A stretch of DNA of 64,000 nucleotides from Paenarthrobacter sp. DKR-5 (GCF_018531425.1 NZ_JAHBOI010000003.1:558001-622000); one strand, 5' to 3'; shown: positions 16,504-27,604, counted from the first letter of the stretch. Translations and numbers: made by a program. The notes: generated from the sequence alone by a model not told the origin.

Positions 16504-19290
16504 ATGGCGACCCGTACTTCCCCCTCGCCTCGAGGCAAAACCACCAGTTCTTCGGCCCGCAGCCAGTCGCCACGTTCCGGCGCAGGCCGGTCGTCATCAA
16601 CCCGGTCGGGTTCCTCGGCCGCACGCACCAAGCAGCAGCCGATCCCGGACCCGCAGCCGGTCTGGCCCGTGCGCGTGATCCGCAGTCTCTGGCTCGGACT
16701 CGGCCACGTCGTCGGGGCCGGAGTGCGCCGGATCGGCAGCGATGTCAGCGGCATCGACCCTGCGGCCCGGCGCGACGGCGCAGCCCTGTTCAACCTGGTC
16801 CTTGGCGCGTTCATCGCTACCTTCGCCTGGTGGGGGTTCTCCGGGTGGCTGCCGGACACCGTCCACAGCGTGGTCAACGGCACGTTCGGCTGGATGAGCC
16901 TGCTGCTGCCGCTGATGCTTTTCATCTGCTCTTTCCGGCTGTTCCGGGTTCCCGAGGACGTGCGCGGCAACAACCGCATCGGCATCGGCTTCCTGATCAT
17001 GACCCTCGCCGGCTCCGGCATCGCACACATCGCGGGCGGACAGCCGACAGTGTCCGAGGGGTTCGCAGGGCTGCGCGCCGCCGGCGGCATGCTCGGCTTC
17101 CTGGCCGCGGCACCGCTGGCCGCAGTCAGCCCCTGGCTGGCACTGGCACTCTGGGCTGCAGTCGGCTTCACCAGCGTGCTGATCGTCACGGCGACGCCCT
17201 TCGGCGCCATCCCGCGGCGGCTGCGCGCCCTGTATGAGCACCTGATGGGCGTCGACCTCGAAGAGGCGCGCCGCGAGGACGGCCACGACCAGAGCTACCT
17301 CTACGACCGCGACCCGAAGGACGCGAAGAAGAAGCGGCGGGGCCGCTTCGGCAAGAAGGACGAGGAACAGCGCGCGGCGTTCGACGACGACGGCGGCACC
17401 GGCGAGGAGGCCTACGAAAGTCCGGTCATCGACGACGACGAGCCCGCGGCGCCAGCTGTGCCGCCGGGCGTCCGACGCCCTACGCAGGCCGAGATCGCCG
17501 CCGAGAAGATCAAGGCCAACCAGAACCTGGCCAACACCGGGGCGGTCACCGAGGCCATTTCGACGGTGCCGCCCGCCGCGCCGGCTCCGGTGGTCAAGTC
17601 CACCCCTGTCGCGCCGCAGGCACCGTTGACGCCGATCCCGCAGCGCACCGAACAGCTCTCCCTCGCCGGCGATGTCACCTACACGCTGCCGGCCTCCGAC
17701 GTGCTCACCCCCGGCACCCCGCCGAAGGAGCGCTCGGAGGCCAACGACGCCGTCGTCGCCGCCCTGACCGAGACCCTGACCCAGTTCAACGTGGACGCGC
17801 AGGTCACCGGGTTCTCCCGCGGCCCGACGGTCACCCGCTACGAAATCGAACTGGGCGCGGGCACCAAGGTGGAACGGGTCACCCAGCTTTCGAAGAACAT
17901 CGCGTACGCGGTGGCCAGCGCCGATGTGCGCATCCTCTCGCCGATCCCGGGCAAATCCGCCATCGGCATCGAGATCCCGAACACCGACCGCGAAATCGTC
18001 TCGCTCGGCGACGTGCTGCGCTCCCAGAACGCGCGGCGCACCGACCACCCGATGGTGATGGGCGTCGGCAAGGACGTTGAGGGCGGCTTCGTGGTGGCCA
18101 ACCTGGCCAAGATGCCGCACATGCTGGTGGCCGGTGCCACCGGCGCCGGTAAGTCCTCGTTCGTGAACTCGATGATCACCTCCATCCTGATGCGGGCCAC
18201 TCCCGACGAGGTGCGCATGGTGATGGTGGACCCCAAGCGGGTCGAGCTGACCGCCTACGAGGGCGTGCCGCACCTGATCACGCCGATCATCACGAACCCG
18301 AAAAAGGCGGCCGAGGCGCTGCAGTGGGTGGTCCGCGAGATGGACGCCCGCTACGACGACCTGTCCAACTACGGGTTCAAGCACATCGACGATTTCAACA
18401 AGGCGGTGCGCAACGGCAAGGTGCAGCCGCCGCCGGATTCGAAGCGGATCATCAAGCCCTACCCGTACCTGCTGGTGATCGTCGATGAGCTCGCGGACCT
18501 GATGATGGTGGCCCCGCGCGACGTCGAGGACTCCATCGTCCGCATCACCCAGCTGGCGCGCGCGGCAGGCATCCACCTCGTCCTCGCCACCCAGCGGCCC
18601 TCCGTCGACGTCGTCACCGGCCTGATCAAGGCCAACGTGCCGTCCCGCATGGCGTTCGCCACCTCGTCGGTCACCGACTCGCGCGTGGTGCTGGACCAGC
18701 CCGGCGCGGAGAAGCTGATCGGCCAGGGCGACGCGCTCTTCCTGCCGATGGGCGCCTCCAAGGCCATGCGCGTCCAGGGTGCATGGGTGAACGAGTCCGA
18801 GATCCACCAGGTGGTCGAACACGTCAAGGGCCAGCTGCAGGCGGTCTACCGCGAGGACGTCGCCGTCGAAGCGCCGAAGAAGCAGATCGACGACGACATC
18901 GGGGACGATTTGGACGTCCTCCTGCAGGCCACCGAGCTAGTCGTGACCACGCAGTTCGGGTCCACCTCAATGCTGCAGCGCAAGCTGCGTGTGGGTTTCG
19001 CCAAGGCCGGACGACTGATGGACCTGCTGGAATCCCGAGGAGTGGTGGGCCCGTCGGAGGGCTCCAAGGCACGCGACGTGCTGGTCAAGCCGGACGACCT
19101 CGCGGCCACGCTGGCGGCGATCCGCGGGGACGAGCCGCCGGCTGCTCCGGCGGCGGCCGCGCCTGCTGCACCGGTGGACCTCGTGCAGAAGGACCTCGAT
19201 GACCGGACCCAGGCCGTCGAGTACTACGACGGGGCCGACGGCGGGGACGAGGAGGGCGGCGAAGATGCCTGGAGCCTCACCGGCCGCTGA
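16504..19290 (+). CDS. ftsK: DNA translocase FtsK/SpoIIIE
   Basis: A 928-residue septal DNA pump. It has a basic Ser/Arg-rich N-terminus and four or more membrane segments (about residues 90-240). An acidic/Pro-rich linker (about 255-400) precedes the motor domain with Walker A AGATGAGKSS (543-552) and Walker B LLVIVDELADLMM. The C-terminal gamma domain (RKLRVGFAKAGRLMDLLESR) recognises polar DNA motifs. A -10 box TAGCTT (16492-16497) sits 6 nt before the ATG, predicting leaderless transcription. Confidence 0.96.
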   Translation: MATRTSPSPRGKTTSSSARSQSPRSGAGRSSSTRSGSSAARTKQQPIPDPQPVWPVRVIRSLWLGLGHVVGAGVRRIGSDVSGIDPAARRDGAALFNLVLGAFIATFAWWGFSGWLPDTVHSVVNGTFGWMSLLLPLMLFICSFRLFRVPEDVRGNNRIGIGFLIMTLAGSGIAHIAGGQPTVSEGFAGLRAAGGMLGFLAAAPLAAVSPWLALALWAAVGFTSVLIVTATPFGAIPRRLRALYEHLMGVDLEEARREDGHDQSYLYDRDPKDAKKKRRGRFGKKDEEQRAAFDDDGGTGEEAYESPVIDDDEPAAPAVPPGVRRPTQAEIAAEKIKANQNLANTGAVTEAISTVPPAAPAPVVKSTPVAPQAPLTPIPQRTEQLSLAGDVTYTLPASDVLTPGTPPKERSEANDAVVAALTETLTQFNVDAQVTGFSRGPTVTRYEIELGAGTKVERVTQLSKNIAYAVASADVRILSPIPGKSAIGIEIPNTDREIVSLGDVLRSQNARRTDHPMVMGVGKDVEGGFVVANLAKMPHMLVAGATGAGKSSFVNSMITSILMRATPDEVRMVMVDPKRVELTAYEGVPHLITPIITNPKKAAEALQWVVREMDARYDDLSNYGFKHIDDFNKAVRNGKVQPPPDSKRIIKPYPYLLVIVDELADLMMVAPRDVEDSIVRITQLARAAGIHLVLATQRPSVDVVTGLIKANVPSRMAFATSSVTDSRVVLDQPGAEKLIGQGDALFLPMGASKAMRVQGAWVNESEIHQVVEHVKGQLQAVYREDVAVEAPKKQIDDDIGDDLDVLLQATELVVTTQFGSTSMLQRKLRVGFAKAGRLMDLLESRGVVGPSEGSKARDVLVKPDDLAATLAAIRGDEPPAAPAAAAPAAPVDLVQKDLDDRTQAVEYYDGADGGDEEGGEDAWSLTGR

Positions 19291-19335
19291 GGCCCGTGTC
19301 GTTCCGTGCGCTGCGGACACAGTAGCCTTGACTAC

Positions 19336-19944
19336 GTGAGCCAGCCGACATCGGTCCCGACCTGGAACCTGCCCAACATCCTGACGATGTTGCGCATCGT
19401 CCTCGTGCCCTTCTTCGTCTGGTTCCTGCTGGCCGACAACGAGACCCACGGGCTGTTCCGCTGGGCCGCAGTGCTCGCGTTCGCTGTCGCGATCTACACT
19501 GACAAACTCGACGGAGACATTGCGCGCAAGCGCGGGCTGGTGACGGATTTCGGCAAGATCGCCGACCCGATCGCCGACAAGCTGCTGATCGGCTCAGCGC
19601 TGGTACTGCTGTCCGCGCTGGGCGAACTGCCCTGGTGGGTGACCATCCTGATGCTGGTCCGCGAACTGGGCATCACCCTGCTGCGGTTCGTGGTGATCCG
19701 CTACGGCGTGATCCCGGCCTCGCGCGGCGGCAAACTCAAGACGATCCTGCAGACCGCCGCCATCTTCCTGTACCTGCTGCCGCTGGCCGGGCTCGGGCCG
19801 TGGGCGACCGGCGTGGCGTTTGCGGTGATGCTCGTGGCGCTGGCGGTCACGCTGGTGACAGGGGTCGACTACATTGTTCAGGCCGTCCGGCTCCGCCGGG
19901 CCGCGCAGCACGGGGCACAGGGGGAGATCCATGGCGCCGGATGA
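19336..19944 (+). CDS. pgsA: CDP-diacylglycerol--glycerol-3-phosphate 3-phosphatidyltransferase family (PgsA)
   Basis: A membrane enzyme of phosphatidylglycerol synthesis, 202 residues with multiple hydrophobic helices. The CDP-alcohol phosphotransferase motif is present as D59-G60-x2-A63-R64 followed by G, D and D (FGKIADPIAD). The start is GTG 19336, which gives SQPTSVPTWNLPN and lies 7 nt after TAGCCT. An upstream in-frame start at 19306 is less likely. It overlaps cinA by 14 bases. A related CDP-alcohol transferase such as PgsA2 cannot be excluded. Confidence 0.92.
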   Translation: MSQPTSVPTWNLPNILTMLRIVLVPFFVWFLLADNETHGLFRWAAVLAFAVAIYTDKLDGDIARKRGLVTDFGKIADPIADKLLIGSALVLLSALGELPWWVTILMLVRELGITLLRFVVIRYGVIPASRGGKLKTILQTAAIFLYLLPLAGLGPWATGVAFAVMLVALAVTLVTGVDYIVQAVRLRRAAQHGAQGEIHGAG

Positions 19945-20425
19945 GCCGCAGCCGGGGCTGCCGGAGCAGGTCATCGCCGCAGCTGTCGCTGCCGGGGCCA
20001 CGGTGGCGTCCGCTGAATCGCTCACCGGGGGACTGGTCTGCGCCACGCTCGTCCAGGTGCCCGGGGCCTCGGCGGCGCTGCAGGGCGGCGTCGTCGCCTA
20101 CCAGAACTCGGTCAAGGCCGCCGTCCTGGGTGTGGACGAGGAGCTGCTGGCCACGGCCGGCTCGGTGGACGCAGGGGTGGCTGAAGCCATGGCGGCCGGT
20201 GCCCGCCGCGCCACCGGAGCAACCTTCGGGGTCTCCACAACCGGCGTCGCCGGCCCGGAACCGCATGACGGAAAACCGGTCGGAACGGTCTTCGTGGGAG
20301 TGTCGGGTCCGGAAGGGGAACGCTCCTTTGGCTACCTGTTCACCGGCGATCGGGCCGCCGTCCGGGCCCAGGCGTGCACCGCGGCCCTGGAGCGGCTCCA
20401 TGAGGCGCTCGGTACCGCGCGGTAA
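19931..20425 (+). CDS. CinA family amidohydrolase (nicotinamide-nucleotide amidase domain)
   Basis: A stand-alone CinA C-terminal domain of 164 residues, with ASAESLTGGL near residue 25, GGVVAYQNSVKAAVLGV and VSTTGVAGPEP. The domain deamidates NMN in characterised members (PncC). It lacks the N-terminal MoCF domain of full CinA. It starts at ATG 19931 within the end of pgsA. Order pgsA-cinA-clgR is typical of Actinobacteria. Confidence 0.92.
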   Translation: MAPDEPQPGLPEQVIAAAVAAGATVASAESLTGGLVCATLVQVPGASAALQGGVVAYQNSVKAAVLGVDEELLATAGSVDAGVAEAMAAGARRATGATFGVSTTGVAGPEPHDGKPVGTVFVGVSGPEGERSFGYLFTGDRAAVRAQACTAALERLHEALGTAR

Positions 20426-20656
20426 CTTCACGGGAACAAAATTTGTAACGTGATAGTTAGAACAAGTGTCGCCGATTGGAACATTGGCGGCCTAGGATGA
20501 ATCAACGAGCGGGCCGGCACGCAGCGGCTCCGCACCTGTAATGAGGGAGCAAAGGCGATACAGATGGTGAAGCAACCCGTATCCGTAAACGGCGTAGTGC
20601 GCTGGCGGGATGTGGGTTTGGCAGACGATACGAAGCACGAGCAGAAGGAGCGCAAA

Positions 20657-21004
20657 ATGGTCGTCCTACGCCATGAAATTGGGGACGTACTCCGCGATGT
20701 TCGTCAGCGTCAAGGCCGTACCCTCCGCGAAGTCTCACACAATGCGCGTGTCTCCCTTGGCTACCTGAGCGAGGTCGAGCGCGGACAGAAGGAAGCATCC
20801 TCGGAGCTGCTGTCCTCGATCTGCTCGGCGCTCGATGTGCCGCTCTCGTCCATGCTGCGCGAAGTCAGCGACCGGCTGGCAGTCGCCGAGGGCGTCTCGG
20901 TGCCGGACACGGTACCGCAGGAGTTCTCGCAGCGCTACGGCCGCGACCTGGGTGATGAACTTGCCGGTGAATTGAGCAAGGACCTGGTGTCCAACGCCAT
21001 CTAG
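20657..21004 (+). CDS. clgR: XRE-family regulator, ClgR-like
   Basis: A 115-residue protein whose helix-turn-helix region [22 protein letters not shown] lies at about residues 20-41, with a conserved [20 protein letters not shown] after it. ClgR activates clp protease genes in Actinobacteria, and the pgsA-cinA-clgR-recA order supports the call. AAGGAG 6 nt before ATG 20657 decides the start. The frame is open back to ATG 20564, whose extra 31 residues ([10 protein letters not shown] and so on) may be real in some strains. A -10-like TAGGAT (20491) lies in the 230-base gap after cinA. Confidence 0.85.
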   Translation: MVVLRHEIGDVLRDVRQRQGRTLREVSHNARVSLGYLSEVERGQKEASSELLSSICSALDVPLSSMLREVSDRLAVAEGVSVPDTVPQEFSQRYGRDLGDELAGELSKDLVSNAI

Positions 21005-21029
21005 GCTCCTGCCGGTTGCCCGGCCCTGA

Positions 21030-21078
21030 ACAGCATGCATGTGGCCTGTCGCCTGAAGGCGGCGGGCCACACTGCTGT
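21030..21078. terminator. Convergent terminator hairpin
   Basis: ACAGCA (21030-21035) pairs with TGCTGT (21073-21078), TGTGGCC (21040-21046) with GGCCACA (21065-21071), and an inner CGCC with GGCG. It lies between the convergent clgR and marR-type genes, without a T-tract. Confidence 0.6.
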
Positions 21079-21121
21079 CCGGCCACCGACGGGGGCGCCG
21101 CGGCCTCAGGCGGGCGCGGGC

Positions 21122-21637
21122 TCAGGCGTCGCGGAGGCCGTCCTTGTCATACTCCGCGTTCAGCTTCGCCATCAGGCGCGCGAGATCCTGCACGTCCTCG
21201 ACGGACCAGGTGCCCAGCCGCTGCTGGAAGACCGCGCGGCGCGCGGACTGCACCTCCCGCATTTTCTCGCTGCCCTTGGCCGTGAGCTTGATCGCCTGGG
21301 AGCGCCCGTCCAAGGGGTCCGCTTCCTTGTGGACCAGCCCGAGCGTTTCCAGGAAGGCGATCTGGCGGCTCACCGACGGCTTTCCGACGCCGACGGCGGC
21401 GGCGAGGTCGGTCAGGCGCATCGACCCCTCCCGGGCGAGGATGGCCATCAGGCCGTAGGCAGCCGGTTCCATCTCGGGGTGCACGTTGCGGGACATCTGG
21501 TGCGAGATGGCGCGGGTCCGCCGCCACAGCATGCTGATCTGCTGCTCCACCGCTTCGACGGCGGCTTCGGCGGACGGCTGGGCACGTGGCGGTTGCGCGG
21601 GCGCGGCGTCCGGGTCAGGGGCGGTCATAGCCTCCAT
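21122..21637 (-). CDS. MarR family transcriptional regulator
   Basis: A 171-residue winged-helix protein. The DNA-recognition region is LTDLAAAVGVGKPSVSRQIAFLE, followed by the wing DPLDGRSQAIKLTAKG. Flanking helices form the usual dimer interface. Starts at ATG 21637 or ATG 21628; the GGAGG at 21631-21635 is too close to the second ATG, so the start is uncertain. It is divergent from the DUF3046 gene by 32 bases. Ligand and targets are unknown. Confidence 0.9.
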   Translation of the reverse strand: MEAMTAPDPDAAPAQPPRAQPSAEAAVEAVEQQISMLWRRTRAISHQMSRNVHPEMEPAAYGLMAILAREGSMRLTDLAAAVGVGKPSVSRQIAFLETLGLVHKEADPLDGRSQAIKLTAKGSEKMREVQSARRAVFQQRLGTWSVEDVQDLARLMAKLNAEYDKDGLRDA

Positions 21638-21669
21638 TCTAAAGTCGCGGGCCGTGAGAAACTCTCAGG

Positions 21670-21894
21670 GTGCGGATTAGTGAATTTTGGCGGCTGATGG
21701 ACGACGAGTTCGGTTCCGGTTACTCGCGGGTGCTGGCGTCCAGCCTGGCGCTGACGCCGGTTGGCGGACGGACCGCGGCGGAGGCGCTTGCGGCGGGCGT
21801 CGAGCCACGCACGGTATGGCTGGCGGTGTGCGACCTGCAGGATGTGCCGCCCGAGCGGCGGCTGGGGCGCGACAGGAAGCCGCCGCAGAAGTAG
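21670..21894 (+). CDS. DUF3046 protein
   Basis: A 74-residue acidic-to-basic protein beginning MRISEFWRLMDDEFG and containing WLAVCDLQDVPPERRLG. The DUF3046 family of unknown function is regularly found just upstream of recA in Actinobacteria, as here. It starts at GTG 21670. No membrane segment or catalytic motif is visible. Confidence 0.88.
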   Translation: MRISEFWRLMDDEFGSGYSRVLASSLALTPVGGRTAAEALAAGVEPRTVWLAVCDLQDVPPERRLGRDRKPPQK

Positions 21895-21942
21895 CCTGCG
21901 GCCGTCCGGACGCGCGGCGGGGGACACGCCGGGCCCGGTGTT

Positions 21943-21956
21943 CGAATATCTGTTCG
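21943..21956. promoter_or_regulatory. LexA box of recA
   Basis: CGAATATCTGTTCG matches 12 of 14 positions of the SOS palindrome. A -10 box TATGCT (21965-21970) follows; the matching -35 (TCGAAT, 21942-21947, 17-bp spacing) overlaps the box, which fits repression by occlusion. Confidence 0.8.
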
Positions 21957-22122
21957 GGTAGGACTATGCTCCTAAACAGAGCTTAACCACGCGTCCTGTG
22001 GCCCGACTTATCCACACCAGGCACCGGGCTTTCCGCTTTGTCGGAGGCTCCCGGTAGCGTCAGGGTTAATGGATGGCAGGCCAACCGGCCACAACAGATC
22101 CCACTACTTTTCGAGGTGAAAC

Positions 22123-23155
<1,033 letters not shown>

Positions 23156-23169
<14 letters not shown>

Positions 23170-23698
23170 GCGCAGGGCCGCACCGGAAGCGCCGCCGGAG
23201 CTGGACCGGGAGGCCGACCCTGAGTCGGTCGCCCGGTCGATTGTGCTGCGCCAGCTGACGAATTCGCCAAAGAGCCGTGCGCAGCTTGCCCGCAAGCTGG
23301 CGGAGCGCCGCGTCCCGGAGGAGGTCGCCGAGGCCGTGCTGGACAGGTTTGAAGAGGTCCAGCTGGTCGACGATGCCGAGTTCGCCCGCATGTGGGTGCG
23401 CAGCAGGGCCCGGACGCGGTCGCTCGCCCGCGGCGCTCTCAAACGCGAGCTGGCCGAGAAGGGGATCAGCGGGGAGACCGCCGACCAGGCCCTCGCCGAG
23501 CGCTCGGACGATGAGGAGTGGGAAGCCGCCATCGGCCTCGTGGAGCGCAAACTGCGGGCGGTGGCTGACCTGTCCGATCCGGGCGAGCGCGAGAAGTACA
23601 CGCGCCGGCTGGCCGCCATGCTCGCCCGCAAGGGCTATGCGCCCTCGTTGGCGTTCCGGGCGGTGAACGAGGTCCTGGACGGCCGGGCGCGGGACTAG
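23156..23698 (+). CDS. recX: Regulatory protein RecX
   Basis: Inhibits RecA filament extension. The 180-residue protein has the three-helix RecX repeats, with [15 protein letters not shown] and [15 protein letters not shown] clear. The start is probably TTG 23156, inside the last recA codons, which would couple translation to recA; no Shine-Dalgarno is obvious. The pair is SOS-controlled through the recA promoter. Confidence 0.92.
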
Positions 23699-23797
23699 CC
23701 CGGGTCGGGAGGGCGGACGGGAGACGCCGTGCCGCGCAGCGCCACGCCACTGCGTGTGCTGGGTTCGGCTGACGTTTCCCAGTAGGCTGTCCAAGGT

Positions 23798-25069
23798 ATG
23801 TTCAGGTTCAAGTTCACGTTGAAGGTGCCCGCGGCGAAGGCTTGCGCGGCCCTGACCACCGCCACACTGCTGGCGGTGGTTGCCGTGCCCGTAGCCAGCG
23901 CCGACGACGGGCCGCCGTCCGGCTACCCCAGCTGGGCAGACGTCCAGGCCGCGAAGGGCAACGCCGCGACCAAGAGCGCAGAGGTGCAGAAGATCAACGC
24001 CCTGCTCGACGGCTTGGAACAGCAGGCTTCGTCGCTGGGGGCGGTCGCGGTCAAAGCCGGACTGGCCTACGCCGTGGCCCGCAACAACCTCGACGCCTCA
24101 ACGGCAAAGCTGAACGCCTTGAAGGCTGAGACCGCAACGGCAAACGCCAAAGTGGCGGACCTGAGGCGGCAGACCGGGACACTGGCTGCGCAGGCCTATC
24201 GGACGGGGGGCGCCAACCTGGGGCTGCTCGTGGCGGTGGACACCCTGCAGAGCGATGACGGCCTGCAAAAGCTCGACGTGCTGCGGATCGTTACCCAGCG
24301 CACCACTGATCTGTACAACCGGTCCCGTGCCGCCGAGGCCGTGGCGGCAGCGCTGGATGAGCAGCAGGCGGCCGTCCAGGCGGAAAACCAGCGGCTTGCC
24401 GGTGAGGCGCAGTCAAAGCTGGCCGCCGCGCAGGACGCCCAGCGCGCTGCGCAGCAGAAAGTGGCCGAAGAGACCAAATACAGCCACACCCTTGTCGCCC
24501 AGCTGGCCAGCCTCAAGAACACCAGCGCTTCCGTTGAGCAGAAGTACCGTGCCGGTGTCCAGGCCCGCGCTGCCTACGAGGCGCAGCAGGAAGCACGCCG
24601 GCGGGCTGCGGCTGCGGCAGCCGCCGCAGCGGCTGCCGCCGCGGCAGCTGCCGCAGCCGCAGCGAGCAACGCAGGCCCGGCTGCCCCGGCCCCGGCCGCG
24701 CCGCCATCGGGATTCGTGCCGGTGAACGTGCTGTTGCCCAACATCCCGGACGGCGCGGTGAACGACCCGGGCGGAGCCCAGGCCTACGCGTCCGCCCGGT
24801 TGAGCGCGCACGGCTGGGGCGGGGACCAGATGTCCTGCCTGCTCAAGCTGTGGAACCAGGAATCGAGCTGGATGACGAACGCGACCAACCCGTCCAGCGG
24901 GGCCTACGGTGTGGCCCAGGCCCTGCCGCCGGACAAGTATTCCTCCACCGGCTCGGACTGGCTGACGAACTACCGCACGCAGATCGATTGGGGGCTGGGC
25001 TACATCGAGGGCCGTTACGGTTCCCCCTGCGGGGCCTGGGACCACGAAACCTCCAACAACTGGTACTGA
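23798..25069 (+). CDS. Secreted coiled-coil protein with lytic-transglycosylase-like C-terminus
   Basis: A 423-residue exported protein. The signal peptide covers about residues 1-35 (ending VASADD). A long coiled coil (about 45-268) precedes an uninterrupted run of about 20 alanines (270-289), a Pro/Ala linker, and a C-terminal domain of about 100 residues. That domain reads LLKLWNQESSWMTNATNP and SSGAYGVAQALP, resembling transglycosylase or aggregation-promoting-factor domains in which the Glu of NQESSW is catalytic. It is likely a cell-wall hydrolase, analogous to coiled-coil peptidoglycan hydrolases of cell separation. It stands alone downstream of recX. Confidence 0.85.
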   Translation: MFRFKFTLKVPAAKACAALTTATLLAVVAVPVASADDGPPSGYPSWADVQAAKGNAATKSAEVQKINALLDGLEQQASSLGAVAVKAGLAYAVARNNLDASTAKLNALKAETATANAKVADLRRQTGTLAAQAYRTGGANLGLLVAVDTLQSDDGLQKLDVLRIVTQRTTDLYNRSRAAEAVAAALDEQQAAVQAENQRLAGEAQSKLAAAQDAQRAAQQKVAEETKYSHTLVAQLASLKNTSASVEQKYRAGVQARAAYEAQQEARRRAAAAAAAAAAAAAAAAAAAASNAGPAAPAPAAPPSGFVPVNVLLPNIPDGAVNDPGGAQAYASARLSAHGWGGDQMSCLLKLWNQESSWMTNATNPSSGAYGVAQALPPDKYSSTGSDWLTNYRTQIDWGLGYIEGRYGSPCGAWDHETSNNWY

Positions 25070-25155
25070 CCGCCTCGAAAGGCCGATCCTGGCGGCTTCC
25101 CCGCCCGTGGGCCGCCATGGGTGGCCGCCCACCCGAAGGGCAGTACCCTTAACGG

Positions 25156-26685
25156 GTGAGTTTGACCATTCCTGCCCCCGCCGCGCCCGCCACCGTCCCG
25201 CAGCCGCGCACGTACCAGGTGCGCACCTTCGGCTGCCAGATGAATGTGCACGATTCCGAGCGGCTCGCGGGCCTGCTCGAGGAAGCCGGCTACACCCCGG
25301 CCGGCGAGGAGCAGGCGGACATCGTTGTCTTCAACACCTGTGCGGTGCGCGAGAACGCGGACAACAAGCTTTACGGCAACCTCGGCCAGTTGGCACCCGT
25401 CAAGGAAGGCCGCCCCGGGATGCAGATCGCCGTCGGCGGCTGCCTCGCGCAGAAGGACCGCGAGACCATCCTGCGCAAGGCCCCGTGGGTCGACGTGGTC
25501 TTCGGCACGCACAACGTCGGTGCCCTTCCGGCCCTGCTGGACCGCGCGCGGCACAACAACGAGGCGCAGCTGGAGATCCTCGAATCGCTGGACGTCTTCC
25601 CGTCCACCCTTCCGACCAAGCGGGATTCGGTGTACTCCGGCTGGGTGTCCATCTCCGTGGGCTGCAACAACACCTGCACGTTCTGCATCGTGCCCTCGCT
25701 CCGCGGCAAGGAGCGGGACCGCCGGCCGGGCGAAATCCTCGCTGAGATCCAGGCGCTGGTCGACGACGGCGCGGTCGAGGTCACGCTGCTGGGCCAGAAC
25801 GTGAACTCCTACGGCGTCGAATTCGGTGACCGCGGCGCTTTCGCGAAACTGCTGCGCGCCTGCGGGCAGATCGAAGGACTGGAACGCGTGCGCTTCACCA
25901 GCCCGCACCCCGCCGCGTTCACCGACGACGTCATCGAGGCGATGGCCGAAACGCCCAACGTGATGCCGCAGCTGCACATGCCGCTGCAGTCGGGGTCGGA
26001 CAAGGTGCTCAAGGACATGCGCCGCTCCTACCGTTCCAGCAAGTTCCTCGGCATCCTGGACCGGGTCCGCGAACGGATCCCGCACGCGGCCATCTCCACC
26101 GACATCATCGTCGGCTTCCCCGGCGAAACCGAGGAGGACTTCCAGGCCACGCTCGACGTGGTCGAGCGGTCCCGCTTCGCCACCGCCTTCACCTTCCAGT
26201 ACTCCAAGCGGCCCGGCACGCCGGCAGCGGACCTGCCGGATCAGCTGCCCAAGGCCGTGGTGCAGGAGCGGTTCGAACGCCTCGTCGCGCTGCAGGACAG
26301 GATCGCTGCTGAAGAGAACGCGAAGCAGGTCGGCCGCCGCGTCGAGGTGCTGGTCACCGCGCAGTCCGGGCGCAAGGCCGAGGAGACGCACCGCCTGTCC
26401 GGCCGATCCGAGGACCAGCGGCTGGTGCACTTCTCGGTGCCCGACGGCGCTGCCGCCCCCCGCCCGGGTGACTTCGTCACGGTGACGGTGACGGAGGCCG
26501 CGGGGTTCCACCTCATCGCGGACCCCGCATCGGCGGCCGCCGAGCACTACTCGGTGCGCCGCTCCCGGGCCGGTGACGCCTGGGACCGCGCCCAGGCGGC
26601 GTCCTGCGCCGTGCCCGTTCCCGGCGGCCCGGCAGCCGGCTCGGCCGTGTCGCTGGGCATGCCGTCGCTGCCGGTCCGTGGCTGA
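25156..26685 (+). CDS. miaB: tRNA-2-methylthio-N6-dimethylallyladenosine synthase MiaB
   Basis: A methylthiotransferase acting on i6A37 of tRNA. The N-terminal UPF0004 domain shows [13 protein letters not shown]. The radical SAM cluster is C170-x3-C174-x2-C177 (CNNTCTFC), and a C-terminal TRAM domain follows. At 509 residues it is full length. The GTG start lies 6 nt after TACCCT (25144-25149), so the mRNA may be leaderless. It overlaps miaA, which makes its substrate, by 8 bases. Confidence 0.96.
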   Translation: MSLTIPAPAAPATVPQPRTYQVRTFGCQMNVHDSERLAGLLEEAGYTPAGEEQADIVVFNTCAVRENADNKLYGNLGQLAPVKEGRPGMQIAVGGCLAQKDRETILRKAPWVDVVFGTHNVGALPALLDRARHNNEAQLEILESLDVFPSTLPTKRDSVYSGWVSISVGCNNTCTFCIVPSLRGKERDRRPGEILAEIQALVDDGAVEVTLLGQNVNSYGVEFGDRGAFAKLLRACGQIEGLERVRFTSPHPAAFTDDVIEAMAETPNVMPQLHMPLQSGSDKVLKDMRRSYRSSKFLGILDRVRERIPHAAISTDIIVGFPGETEEDFQATLDVVERSRFATAFTFQYSKRPGTPAADLPDQLPKAVVQERFERLVALQDRIAAEENAKQVGRRVEVLVTAQSGRKAEETHRLSGRSEDQRLVHFSVPDGAAAPRPGDFVTVTVTEAAGFHLIADPASAAAEHYSVRRSRAGDAWDRAQAASCAVPVPGGPAAGSAVSLGMPSLPVRG

Positions 26686-27604
26686 GGAGCCGCCGGTCCT
26701 CGCCGTCGTCGGACCGACCGGTTCCGGCAAGTCCGACCTGGCGGTCCAGTTGGCCCACCGCCTCGGCGGGGAGGTCATCAACACCGACTCCATGCAGTTC
26801 TACCGCGGGATGGACATCGGCACCGCGAAGCTGAGCGTCGCCGAACGCGAGGGCGTCCCGCACCATCTGCTGGACATCCTCGACGTCACCGAGGAAGCCA
26901 GTGTCGCCGGCTTCCAGGCCAGCGCCCGCAAGACAATCGAGGAGATCCGCAGCCGCGGCAACGTGCCGATTCTTGCCGGCGGTTCCGGCTTGTACGTGCG
27001 GGCGGCGCTGGACGTGCTGGAATTCCCCGGCACCGATCCCCGGGTCCGCGCCCGGCTGGAGGACGAACTGGCCAGCCAGGGGCGCGCGCCGCTGCTGCGC
27101 CGGCTCGAAGCGGTGGACCCGGTCTCGGCCGCACGCCTGGGTGATGACCGGCGGATCATCCGGGCGCTGGAGGTGTACGAGCTGACCGGCCGGCCGTTCA
27201 GCTCCTTCATGCCCGAGCGGGAGTATCTTCAGCCCGCCCTGCAACTGGGCCTGGCCGTGGACCGCGCCGACTTGCATGAGCGGCTAGCGCTGCGCGTTCG
27301 CCGGATGGAACAGGCCGGACTCCTCGACGAGGTGGCCAGGCTCGAACCGCTGGGCCTGCGGCGCGGCAAAACAGCCTCCCGGGCCCTCGGCTACCGGCAG
27401 TTCCTCGAGGTGCTGGACGGCAAGGCCGACGTCGAAACGGCCGTCCAGCAGACCATCGTGGCCACGCGCCAGTTCGCCCGCCGCCAGCTGACCTGGTTTC
27501 GCGCCGACCGGCGCATCCACTGGCTGGACTGGCAGGATCCGGAGCTGTTGCCCAAGGCCTTGGCCGCTGTCCGGGCCGCCGCAGCCGGTAGGCTGATGAA
27601 GTGA
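26678..27604 (+). CDS. miaA: tRNA dimethylallyltransferase MiaA
   Basis: Adds the dimethylallyl group to A37 of tRNA. The P-loop GPTGSGKS is at residues 12-19, with [15 protein letters not shown] and GGSGLYVRA typical of the family. I chose GTG 26678 inside the miaB stop region, giving 308 residues; the open frame back to 26573 is a miaB shadow. The stop overlaps the dapF start (GTGA). Confidence 0.96.
   Translation: MAEEPPVLAVVGPTGSGKSDLAVQLAHRLGGEVINTDSMQFYRGMDIGTAKLSVAEREGVPHHLLDILDVTEEASVAGFQASARKTIEEIRSRGNVPILAGGSGLYVRAALDVLEFPGTDPRVRARLEDELASQGRAPLLRRLEAVDPVSAARLGDDRRIIRALEVYELTGRPFSSFMPEREYLQPALQLGLAVDRADLHERLALRVRRMEQAGLLDEVARLEPLGLRRGKTASRALGYRQFLEVLDGKADVETAVQQTIVATRQFARRQLTWFRADRRIHWLDWQDPELLPKALAAVRAAAAGRLMK

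Noticed and set aside
19306-19335. Upstream TTG/ATG-like start of pgsA.
   Set aside because: The extra residues MRCGHSSLDY overlap the -10 element and are unlike the family.
20430-20563. CGCCGATTGG and TTGGCGG, considered as a ClgR operator before clgR.
   Set aside because: The arms are imperfect and the spacing does not match the ClgR consensus I know.
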